DNA from: a virus
Virus record (IMG/VR): IMGVR_UViG_3300039100_000035
Location: 1 to 22,674 of that record
Length of the DNA stretch: 22,674 nucleotides
Direction: 5' to 3' (one strand)
Shown: positions 12,328 through 20,861 of the stretch, in pieces
How the letters are laid out: each line of letters starts with the position of its first letter
How positions within the stretch are numbered: the stretch's first letter is position 1
Position numbers and translations under genes: made by a program
The notes under the pieces: model-generated
Databases searched by the model: none
Seen by the model: only the letters and a program-made list of their open reading frames with translations
What the model was told of the DNA's origin: nothing

Positions 12328-14433
12328 ATGCCCCGCATCCGTACTTGGACCACATCAGTAGAGAGTGGCGAGATCGCTCCAGAATATCGTTTGCGTACCG
12401 ATGCGGTTGCTCGCAACAAAGGATTGCTGCAAGCCCGCAACACACGAATTTTAAGCGGTGGCGGCTGGTCTCGTCGGTGGGGCACATATCGCAAGGTGGG
12501 CCATATTGCCGATAGTCGATATGAAACTATTGGGATTGGTCAGTCTCAGGCGGTTCTGTTTGCCTTTTCAAATGGTCGGCTGGATATTTACAATTCGTCT
12601 TGGTCCCTGATCCAAACTATTACCGGTTGCCCATGGACCGGCGCGCATATCCACAAGATGCAAGTGGCGGCTGAGGCCAACCGGGTTAGCATTGCCCATC
12701 AGGCCTTCTATCCTCAAGAGTTAATCAAGACCGGGGCAACATGGGCACGCGCGGCGAAGTCGTTCACTCCCGGCCAAGGCACTACGATTAGACAGCCGTA
12801 CTATCGGTTTCAGGCTTCAGGCGTCACGCTTACCCCGTCGGCCTTAACTGGTTCGATCACGCTCACGTCATCGGCAAGTCACTTTGTGGCTGGTCATGTC
12901 GGTGCGCGTATTCGCTATGTGACCCAAGAGATTTTAATTACGGCTGTGGGAAGCGGAACAAGCGCCACAGGGACGGTTCAGGGCGCGCTGTTCCCTACCC
13001 TCAATGTTCCCGTCGTCACCTCTGTTGGCTTTTCTGTTGGTGATATTGTTGAGGGTGCAGACTCCAAGGTTCAAGGGCTTGTCACTGACATTCCAAGCGG
13101 GACCGCTTTAACCGTTCTGTTGATCAACGGCTATGAAAACTTCATCGGCGGCGCAACCAACGAAAACCTTGTTGGCCCCAATCAGCGCGCAAAGCTAACT
13201 GCTGCTTGCACGAACGCGACTCCTGCGGCTGCTGTAGATTGGGACGAAGCGCTTATCTCGGATGCTCGTGGCTTCCCCGGGGGCGTCGCATATCATCGCG
13301 GGCGCCAATTGCTGTTCGACTTCCCGGCCGCTCAAAACCTATTGGCTGCGTCTATTGCCGGAGATCCAGATGACTTTGACACTGGTGAGGCTGGCCCTAA
13401 CGATGCCGTGATTGAGACTGTCGGGCGTGACGACTCCTTGCGGGTTTTGTTTGTTGGTTCAATGGAGCAATTGTTGGTGTTCACGGAGGCGGGCGCTTAC
13501 TATGTCCCCGAGACAACCGGCGCACCATTCAGCCCAACCAATGCTGAGTTTCTAGCGATTGGTCCCGAGGTTATTGGTAACACTGCTCCAGTCCGTGTGT
13601 CTGAGGGTATGCTGTTTTGTGAAGCACGTTCTGGGCGCATGCTGGTTCTTGTGCCCACGGGTAATGTTCGCCGCTCTTGGGATGTGGCTGACTTGTCCGA
13701 ATTGTCTTTTCACATGATGGGCACGCCGAAGAAGATTTCAGTTCTGCCCGCCACCGCAACATCTGATCGTGAAATTGTGGTTCTGAAAGAAGATGGCTCT
13801 ATTGCGTGGATGCGTTACCGCCGTTCGCAAGAGTCTGCGGGCTGGTGTCCTTGGGACACAGAGGGACAATGGAAGTCAATTGCTGTTTTGGATGGTCGAT
13901 TGGTTCTTTCGTCAATGCGAACCCTTGCTGGATTGGATGGCTTCTTTGGTGAGGAATTGTCCGACGATTGCGTCCTAGACGGCTGCGTCACGGGAACAAC
14001 TGGTTCGTCGCCTTCTATGCCAACCGTGTTTGATGGAACCCAAGTGACAATCACTCAACACAAGCAGACCATCTTCCAAGGGCTATATGATGACTTTGTG
14101 CCCGAAGATTGGACTGGGACGGTTGATATTGGTTTTGCGCCTACAGTCACGGTTGAGTACCCTCCTCCGATTGATGGCGAGAACGGGCAATGGCGACCCA
14201 TGCAAATCATTCGCGCGTTTATTACGGTGGTTGCAAGCGGTTCATTCCGTGCTGACAATTATGAAATGGGCGCCTTTTTCCCCGAGTCTTCAGAAGATGA
14301 CTTGCCGCCTCTATGGTCTGATACGCGAGAGCATTGGTGTCAGGGCATTGGATGGAATCGCACCATGATTATATCTCAAGAAATCCCGGCCCCCTTGGTT
14401 GTTGAGGCGGTCACGTTGGAGGTTAAAAGTTAA
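12328..14433 (+). CDS. Tail tubular protein B-like (tail nozzle)
   Basis: This protein of 701 residues starts at ATG 12328, with GGAGG (12315-12319) eight bases upstream. It starts 'TWTTSVESGEIAPEYRLRTD', the common N-terminal pattern of podovirus nozzle proteins ('F-x-x-G-E-L/I-S/A-P-x-L/Y-x-x-R-x-D'), followed by a beta-rich body with repeated hydrophobic strands. Later it has 'NRTMIISQEIPAPLVVEAVT' and the usual aromatic/Gly segments. In T7 the equivalent gp12 forms the hexameric nozzle at the tail tip. Size is somewhat below T7 gp12 (about 794 aa). The start codon of the next gene overlaps its stop (TAATG). Confidence 0.88.
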   Translation: MPRIRTWTTSVESGEIAPEYRLRTDAVARNKGLLQARNTRILSGGGWSRRWGTYRKVGHIADSRYETIGIGQSQAVLFAFSNGRLDIYNSSWSLIQTITGCPWTGAHIHKMQVAAEANRVSIAHQAFYPQELIKTGATWARAAKSFTPGQGTTIRQPYYRFQASGVTLTPSALTGSITLTSSASHFVAGHVGARIRYVTQEILITAVGSGTSATGTVQGALFPTLNVPVVTSVGFSVGDIVEGADSKVQGLVTDIPSGTALTVLLINGYENFIGGATNENLVGPNQRAKLTAACTNATPAAAVDWDEALISDARGFPGGVAYHRGRQLLFDFPAAQNLLAASIAGDPDDFDTGEAGPNDAVIETVGRDDSLRVLFVGSMEQLLVFTEAGAYYVPETTGAPFSPTNAEFLAIGPEVIGNTAPVRVSEGMLFCEARSGRMLVLVPTGNVRRSWDVADLSELSFHMMGTPKKISVLPATATSDREIVVLKEDGSIAWMRYRRSQESAGWCPWDTEGQWKSIAVLDGRLVLSSMRTLAGLDGFFGEELSDDCVLDGCVTGTTGSSPSMPTVFDGTQVTITQHKQTIFQGLYDDFVPEDWTGTVDIGFAPTVTVEYPPPIDGENGQWRPMQIIRAFITVVASGSFRADNYEMGAFFPESSEDDLPPLWSDTREHWCQGIGWNRTMIISQEIPAPLVVEAVTLEVKS

Positions 14434-14876
14434 TGCAAGGATCGGTTGCTGCATCAGCTTTAGAAGCTGCGGGCTCTGTTTCTAAGGGCTATCAACGCGC
14501 GTCTGAACTAAAGAGCGAGGCTCTTAACTTTGAGCGTCGGGCCGCCGGTATTAAACTACAGGGCCAGCAAGACTCTGCCTCCCGGTATCAGGAATTGGAC
14601 AGCGCAATGCAAACTATTGCCGCCCTTCGTGGTGCCCGCAATGTTAGCTTCAATTCTCCAACTGCAATGGCAATTGACCGCCAAGTTCAAAAGCAGGCAA
14701 CCCGTGGCCTGCAAATCTCGCAGCTTGGGTTTGCACAAGAGGCCGATACTGCCCGAATGTCCGCAAGGTCTGCCCGTAAGGCAAGCCGCTTTGCTAAGGT
14801 GGCTGGCTGGCTAGAGGCGGTTCCATCAATTATGGATGCCGGTAGCAGTATGGCTAAAATGGGCGGAAAGAAATAA
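14433..14876 (+). CDS. Internal virion protein, small (gp14-like ejection protein)
   Basis: This protein of 147 residues is coupled to the nozzle gene by a TAATG overlap. It is Ala/Ser/Gln-rich and helical, with 'ASELKSEALNFERRAAGIKL', then 'IAALRGARNVSFNSPTAMAI', then repeated Ala/Arg/Ser helices (TARMSARSARKASRFAKVAG). The pattern 'Y-x-A-x-x-x-x-x-A-x-x-x-x ... G-A-R/S-x-V-x-x-x-S-P-T/S' is common to gp14-type internal proteins, which are ejected with the DNA and insert in the outer membrane. It is the first of three consecutive internal proteins of increasing size, as in T7 (gp14, gp15, gp16). It lacks a signal peptide. Confidence 0.75.
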   Translation: MQGSVAASALEAAGSVSKGYQRASELKSEALNFERRAAGIKLQGQQDSASRYQELDSAMQTIAALRGARNVSFNSPTAMAIDRQVQKQATRGLQISQLGFAQEADTARMSARSARKASRFAKVAGWLEAVPSIMDAGSSMAKMGGKK

Positions 14877-14878
14877 TC

Positions 14879-16564
14879 ATGGCCCTTGGTGACGGCTTCG
14901 GCCAACTCATTCGACCAACTGGAACAACGCCGCTGCAAAGTGGTGTTCGCATGTTTGACCCCGGCATTGGCGAGGCCTTAACCGGTCTTGGGCAAGACAT
15001 TGAACGCCGCGTGAAGCCTGCCCTGATGGACGAAGCGGCTACCAAGGGACGCATTGAGGGCGATGCCGGAATCCAGTCTGACGTTATTCCAATCACCGAC
15101 ATTGATCTTGCCTACAAGCGAGCCAATGAGCAGGCCTATCTAGCCCGCAACGACATTGACCGCGATGAAACTCTTGCGGCGCTCGAGCAACAATATAGTG
15201 CCGATCCAGAAAAGTTTAGCCTAGCTGCACTTGAAGCCAAGTCTGCCCAGATTAAAGGCGCGCGTGGTTCTTTGGCTGTTGCGGTCGAGCAATCTTGGGA
15301 TCGAGCGATTGCCCGCCGCACTACTGGCATTACCAAGGCCAAGGTTCAGCGTGACCTTAAAAAGTCATTGGATGATATTGACGTTGGTATCTCTCGCAAT
15401 CGTGCCGTTCTTGAGGCGGCCGCTCGCAATGGAACACTTGGATCCGATGAAGCCGTTGAGGCTATGCAAAAGCTGCAAGAGGGTATCAGGGGCAAGGTTG
15501 AGAATCCGCTCTCGACCTATACGGCTGTAGAGGCTGATCGTGACTTTCGCGTGGTGTCTGGTCAACTTGCTTCACTGACTGTTGGGCGCACGGTTGCCAC
15601 TACGTTTAGCGATGCGATGGCCGGTGGTGATACTATTGCCGGGTCTGAAGCCAAAGCGCGCGCCGGTCTCTTGGCTGCATTTGAGACTAACCCGGCATTG
15701 GCTGGCTTAGATCAGGCCGAACGCACCCGCTTGCTTAAAGTGGCTGATGACGCTCTTATCGAGAATGCCAGTCAGGCCCGTCGACTCAAGCAAGACTCCG
15801 ACGCGGAAGAACGTGCCGCGACGGCTGCAACTCGCGAAAAGCATCAGACTAATTATTACACGCTTTTGCCTGCGGCTGACGCCGGTGGCCTTAGCATTGC
15901 CGAGATTAACAAGCGCGAAGCCGCCGGTGACATTAGCGCCACTCAAGCGGACGCCCTTCGGGGGAACACACGCGCCGCCGCTTCTCGGGCAGAGACGGCA
16001 AGAAACCAATCTATTGCAGCGGCAAGGCGTGCTGAAGCCGACGCCACTAGAGAGGCCCGCCTTGGCGCGAGAGAGCAGGCTCAGGGGCTTGTTTATGATT
16101 TGCGTGACCAAGCGGACGTTGAGCCCGATGCCGCCATTTCTGAAGCGCGCAGAGCCCGTGGCGCGGGTATTATCACAGAGGCCCAATTCCGATCTATTGA
16201 GCGTGCCGCCCGTGCCGAATGGAACCGTGATGACAAAGACCGTTTGTCAGACACCCGCAATGCAATGAAGGCAGCCGGGGCTAAGCCAGAAGACATTGAT
16301 TACATGGAGCGCAGCTATAGCGACGTGATTGATGCAAACCCAAGCTGGAATGAGCAGGACCGCGACAAGTATCATGCTGCGTTTCGCAAGAACTACATCA
16401 CTCGGGCAGGGCGAAAGTCATCACCAACCGGGCAAGTCCGAAACGTTCAGCAAATCAATGCAGACATTCAGGCAACTACCCGGTCAAATGCTCCCGCTAC
16501 CGTGAAGTCACAAAGACTAGCCGCGCTTCGCAATGAACTCAGAGCCGCGACCGCAAGGAATTAA
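14879..16564 (+). CDS. Internal virion protein, medium (gp15-like ejection protein)
   Basis: This protein of 561 residues starts two bases after the previous gene. The sequence is almost wholly helical and rich in Ala, Arg, Glu and Asp, with long coiled-coil-like stretches (AEADATREARLGAREQAQGL, QRLAALRNELRAATARN at the end). The N-terminal region (GDGFGQLIRPTGTTPLQSGV) is a non-helical lead-in. Position between the gp14-like and the giant protein and the helical build fit a gp15-type protein of the periplasmic ejection tunnel. No enzyme motif was seen. Identity rests on synteny and composition more than on sequence motifs. Confidence 0.72.
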   Translation: MALGDGFGQLIRPTGTTPLQSGVRMFDPGIGEALTGLGQDIERRVKPALMDEAATKGRIEGDAGIQSDVIPITDIDLAYKRANEQAYLARNDIDRDETLAALEQQYSADPEKFSLAALEAKSAQIKGARGSLAVAVEQSWDRAIARRTTGITKAKVQRDLKKSLDDIDVGISRNRAVLEAAARNGTLGSDEAVEAMQKLQEGIRGKVENPLSTYTAVEADRDFRVVSGQLASLTVGRTVATTFSDAMAGGDTIAGSEAKARAGLLAAFETNPALAGLDQAERTRLLKVADDALIENASQARRLKQDSDAEERAATAATREKHQTNYYTLLPAADAGGLSIAEINKREAAGDISATQADALRGNTRAAASRAETARNQSIAAARRAEADATREARLGAREQAQGLVYDLRDQADVEPDAAISEARRARGAGIITEAQFRSIERAARAEWNRDDKDRLSDTRNAMKAAGAKPEDIDYMERSYSDVIDANPSWNEQDRDKYHAAFRKNYITRAGRKSSPTGQVRNVQQINADIQATTRSNAPATVKSQRLAALRNELRAATARN

Positions 16565-16566
16565 AA

Positions 16567-19500
16567 ATGGAACCCGATACCGCCGCTCCCCAGCCCACAA
16601 TGTTTTCTGTGCCGGTTGCCTTGGGTGATCGCACGATTACGGCTTATGTAGACGCCAACACGCAAGAAGAAGCGCAGGCCTTAATTGAGTCGCGCCGTGA
16701 ACGTGTGGCCAAGTTTAATCCGAACGAAAACGTTTATGTCATGCGCTCGGAAACGGGTGGCTATGGCTATTCATACGATACCGCCGACGAGGCAACCGCT
16801 CGAGCAAACGTTCAAAAGGGCATGGCTAATATGGACGCCATCGCTCGGTTCACAAATGAAAATGCTGAACTGGATTCTACTGCCGAGAATAATTTTGGTG
16901 CGGTCGAAACTAATGACATTATGTCCGAAATTGACGCATTGAATGCGGAGGCGGCCCAATCTGCTCCCGGCAAATCATTGGGCGACATGGCGTCTGGCGC
17001 GGCAAAAGATGTTGCGTTTGGTCTTGGCGTCGAGGCACCCACTCAAATCTTGGCTGGTGCTGCATCGGGGATCAACGAAACCTTAGACGCCATTCAGATT
17101 GCCGGTAACGAACTCTCCAAAATTGTCCCTAACCCTTATGTGGTTTGGAGTGGCGTTGGCGACGGTGTTGCAGGCAATGCTCAATTCCGCGTGGGTATGA
17201 CTGGTCGGGGCGGTAACTTTGAACGGGATGCTCAAGCGCTTGGCGTTGATCTTAATGAGTCTGCCGCTCCTGAATTGCCGGTGGTCGGTCAGCAACCAGC
17301 GTCCGTAACTGGTGGCGTTGTCCGTGCTATCTCGCAGTTTGGCGCGTCTATGGGTGTTGCCGGTCGTGCGCTTAAGGGCTGGCAAACTGCTTCGACCGTG
17401 GGAAAATTCTCTAAGGCCATGGTCACGGGTGCCATTGCTGACTTTGCCGCATTTGATGAAACCGACAAGCGCTTGAGTGACTTGATCGAGACTGTTCCAG
17501 AATTGTCGAACCCAGTCACCGAATGGCTGGCATCTGATGAAGATGACACGGCGCTAGAGTCCCGTCTTAAAAACGTGGTTGAAGGCGGCTTGATTGGCGT
17601 GGGGCTTGAAGCAATCGGCCCCATGGTCAAGCAGATTTCAGCGTATCGCCAACTCAAGAAGGCTCAGGCTCAAATCAAACCCCAAGCCGATCAGCTTATG
17701 GCGGAAACACTTTCTGCCGAGCGCAAGGTTGTCACCGATCTTAACGAAGCCATGAAGGTTCTCGGTGATCCAGAAGCAGACCTTGTTCGGGTAAAAACTA
17801 CACGCAAAGCGGCTGACATGGCCCCGATAGAGGGCAACGCCACAGAAGCGGCCGCTATGACGCGAACGGCGGATGCGGTGGGGTCTGCTGGTGCCGCTGA
17901 CCCCGAACGTCAAGTTGCCGGCCAGTATAGCCAAATGTGGGCGGAAATTGCTGATGCGACACAGCGTTTCAAAGCCGACCCGGCCAATGCTCGCGTTGTC
18001 GCCAGTATTGAAGGCGGCTATGGCGCTAATTCCACATCGGGTGCTGACTCGGACCGATACTTTGCGCGAATGCTAGACGCTGGCGCGTTTGACCTAATCC
18101 CAGAGAGCGCGATCAAAGACCGAATGATGCTGGTGCGCGCTTTCGATCAGGAAACGGGAGAGACGCTAACCTACGCTGAGAACGGCACGTTTCGTGGAAC
18201 CCACATTTTCAACATTCGTTCTGGAGTAGACAATGAGCTAGAAGCACAGCAAAACCTTGTCAGCCCACGCCCCACTCAGGCAGAGGCAGACGCCGCTCAG
18301 GCTCAAGCTACGGGCGATGTAGCCCCATCGTTTGGTGAAAATCCGTTTGAGATTAACTTTGCCAAGATCGCCCAGCCCGATGACGTGAACAGCATCATTG
18401 CTCAAATGATCGAAAGCAGACCCGACGCCATTGATGCGGCGCGGCGTGGTGTCCAAACGTGGGAGCAATCCAAGGCGGGTGCTGAAGCGCTTACGCAATC
18501 GGATAAGGCTTTTGTCGATCTTCTATCGCGCCGTCCGGGGCAGGCTGCCAACGACAAGGAAACGATTGCCTTGCGTATGCTCTGGGGTGAGAGCGGCTCT
18601 AAATTGCGAGAGGTTGCCAAACTGGCGGCCGACAATCCAACCGACGCAAACATGATGGTATTCCGCCAAATGCTAAGCGTTCATGGCACGATTGAAGAAG
18701 CCGCCATGGGTGCGCGTGCTGAAGCCGGTCGGGCCTTGCAAACATGGCGTATGCCCGTGGGCTCGAGTGAAGCAATCGCAACACGCGTTCGTGAATTGGT
18801 GAACGGTGCTGATGGCGCACTGCGTCAAGGCAACATTGATCTTGCCCGCCAAATCGGCGCGCTCGACGACTCCACCATTGGGGAGATTGCACGCAAAGCC
18901 CCGCAGATGACCAATGCTCAACGCATGCGAACGATTATCCAAGCCTCAATGCTGACTGCCCCCTCGACTCACGTCGCCAACATTACCGGCAACGCAATGG
19001 GCATGACGTTCGAGACTGCCTTGCGTGCGCTTGCACCTATGACCACCGGCGGCACGGGAGCGGTTAAAGAGGGAGAGGCTACGGCTATGTTTGCCGGGCA
19101 ACTTCAGGCCTTCTGGGACGTGATCAGAGCGGGCGATAAATTCAAGGCCTTTTGGAACACGGCCGAGAAATCCGGCGGCAAGGCTGAGATGAATGCTCAA
19201 CACATGTTCCCTAAAATGGCGGGCTCAAAAAATCAGGGCATTCGTGCCGTTGCCAACGTGGGTGACTTCTTAGTGAAGCTACCCGGCGGCGCGACAAACG
19301 CCATGGATAACGTGTTCAAGTATGCCCTTACTTCGGGCTCAATGAATGCCACGGCCTTCCGCAAGGCCATGGATGAAGTCAACGCTGGTGCCCTTAATCG
19401 TGAGGACGTGGTGAAGCGCCAACGTGAATTGGTTGCCAATCCAACTGATGACATGATTGACGAGGCGGGCAGGCTTTCCGAGGAAGCCACCTTCTCCAGA

Positions 19501-20817
19501 AGCCAAGAGACTTGGACGGATAGCGAAGGACGAAGCGGCCCCGGCTGGGGTAAGATCATGCTCAACATTCGCCAAGCGGCCGAGCGCGGCGGTCCTGCTG
19601 GTGGCTATGCGTCGGGCGTGATCATGCCGTTTATCAATACTCCGGCCAACCTTATGTCTTATGCCTTTCGGTCATCGCCTCTTGCCCCCATGATGGCGCG
19701 CTATCAGAAGGACTTGGCAGAAGGCGGGGCTCGTGGCGAGATTGCGCGCACCCGTATGATGGCCGGTTCTGCAATTATGTGGACGGCGTTTTCTTTGGCG
19801 GCCAGCGGGCAATTGTCCGGTGGTGGCCCGATAGATCCACAACAACGCCAATTGCTGCAACGGCAAGGTTGGCAGCCATATAGCGTGCGCGTGGGCGACA
19901 CTTGGTATTCTTACAGTCGACTCGATCCAATGGGCACGCTGTTCTCTATTGCTTCTGATCTTGGGGATATTGCGCTTAACACCGATTGGGACGACATGGA
20001 CTCCATCGAGCAGTGGAGTGAAATTGCGGCAACCACTATCGGCGCAATTGGTAACGCCTACGTGAACAAATCCATGCTCTCGGGCGCGGCCGATTTGTTT
20101 GAGTTTATGGGCGACCCAAAGCGCTATGGGGAACAATTCGTTCTCTCCAAATTATCAGCCCCTATTCCCGCCATTGCTGGTTTGGGTGAGCGCTTGGCCG
20201 ATCCTTATGCCCGTGAGCCAATGGTGACTCCCCGTGAGTCCGGCGGCGCAAATGACATTCTGAGCGGGCTTGAGTCCTTTATGCAGCAAGCTAAGACCCG
20301 CATTCCCGGAGTGTCCGAAACTCTCCCAATTCGCCGGGACATGTGGGGCCGCCCGCAAATGCAGGTCTCTGGCATGGGCACTGCTTGGGAAATCCTGTCA
20401 CCTTCGCGCGCCTCAAAGAACAAGTGGGAACCTATCGACGGGGAACTTGAGCGCTTGCGGTATTATCCGCCGAACATGCAAAAAACGATTACTGTCCCAG
20501 AAGAATTGTCGGCTGGCCCCGGCGATGACCGCAAGTATCCCCTGTCTGATCGTCCAGACATTTACAACCGCATTCTTGAGGTTCGTGGTGAAATCATCTT
20601 GCCACGGCTTAATGCGATGGTGAATGGTGAGGGCGATGAAGGCGCTATTTATGCTGTGTCAGATGACGTTGCCAAGCAAGAGATGATTGACAACGTGATG
20701 GACGAGGGCAACAAAATTGCTCGAGCGCAAGTCATTCAAGAATACTATGTGGACTTCGCCATGATGTCGGCAAAAAAGGCTGACGCAATGGGTGTGGCTC
20801 CCGCTCCAGTTGAATAG
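16567..20817 (+). CDS. Large internal virion / DNA ejection protein (gp16-like)
   Basis: At 1416 residues this is the largest gene here; ATG 16567 follows AAGGAATTAAAA. Its N-terminus has a short beta-alpha unit (DRTITAYVDANTQEEAQALI). A hydrophobic Gly/Ala region follows, with GAIADFAAFDETDKRLSDLI and 'PELSNPVTEWLASDEDD', motifs I associate with giant podovirus ejection proteins. Later come STHVANITGNAMG (about residue 800) and MPFINTPANLMSYAFRSSPL (about 1020), also typical. The C-terminus carries a 'RYYPP' segment and helices. No lytic transglycosylase motif or catalytic Glu context was found at the N-terminus, unlike T7 gp16. It should line the ejection channel through the inner membrane and draw DNA into the cell. 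Confidence 0.85.
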   Translation: MEPDTAAPQPTMFSVPVALGDRTITAYVDANTQEEAQALIESRRERVAKFNPNENVYVMRSETGGYGYSYDTADEATARANVQKGMANMDAIARFTNENAELDSTAENNFGAVETNDIMSEIDALNAEAAQSAPGKSLGDMASGAAKDVAFGLGVEAPTQILAGAASGINETLDAIQIAGNELSKIVPNPYVVWSGVGDGVAGNAQFRVGMTGRGGNFERDAQALGVDLNESAAPELPVVGQQPASVTGGVVRAISQFGASMGVAGRALKGWQTASTVGKFSKAMVTGAIADFAAFDETDKRLSDLIETVPELSNPVTEWLASDEDDTALESRLKNVVEGGLIGVGLEAIGPMVKQISAYRQLKKAQAQIKPQADQLMAETLSAERKVVTDLNEAMKVLGDPEADLVRVKTTRKAADMAPIEGNATEAAAMTRTADAVGSAGAADPERQVAGQYSQMWAEIADATQRFKADPANARVVASIEGGYGANSTSGADSDRYFARMLDAGAFDLIPESAIKDRMMLVRAFDQETGETLTYAENGTFRGTHIFNIRSGVDNELEAQQNLVSPRPTQAEADAAQAQATGDVAPSFGENPFEINFAKIAQPDDVNSIIAQMIESRPDAIDAARRGVQTWEQSKAGAEALTQSDKAFVDLLSRRPGQAANDKETIALRMLWGESGSKLREVAKLAADNPTDANMMVFRQMLSVHGTIEEAAMGARAEAGRALQTWRMPVGSSEAIATRVRELVNGADGALRQGNIDLARQIGALDDSTIGEIARKAPQMTNAQRMRTIIQASMLTAPSTHVANITGNAMGMTFETALRALAPMTTGGTGAVKEGEATAMFAGQLQAFWDVIRAGDKFKAFWNTAEKSGGKAEMNAQHMFPKMAGSKNQGIRAVANVGDFLVKLPGGATNAMDNVFKYALTSGSMNATAFRKAMDEVNAGALNREDVVKRQRELVANPTDDMIDEAGRLSEEATFSRSQETWTDSEGRSGPGWGKIMLNIRQAAERGGPAGGYASGVIMPFINTPANLMSYAFRSSPLAPMMARYQKDLAEGGARGEIARTRMMAGSAIMWTAFSLAASGQLSGGGPIDPQQRQLLQRQGWQPYSVRVGDTWYSYSRLDPMGTLFSIASDLGDIALNTDWDDMDSIEQWSEIAATTIGAIGNAYVNKSMLSGAADLFEFMGDPKRYGEQFVLSKLSAPIPAIAGLGERLADPYAREPMVTPRESGGANDILSGLESFMQQAKTRIPGVSETLPIRRDMWGRPQMQVSGMGTAWEILSPSRASKNKWEPIDGELERLRYYPPNMQKTITVPEELSAGPGDDRKYPLSDRPDIYNRILEVRGEIILPRLNAMVNGEGDEGAIYAVSDDVAKQEMIDNVMDEGNKIARAQVIQEYYVDFAMMSAKKADAMGVAPAPVE

Positions 20818-20861
20818 GGTGTGCGTGTTTTACGTGGGCTATGGCGGGCAAATTGTGCGTC

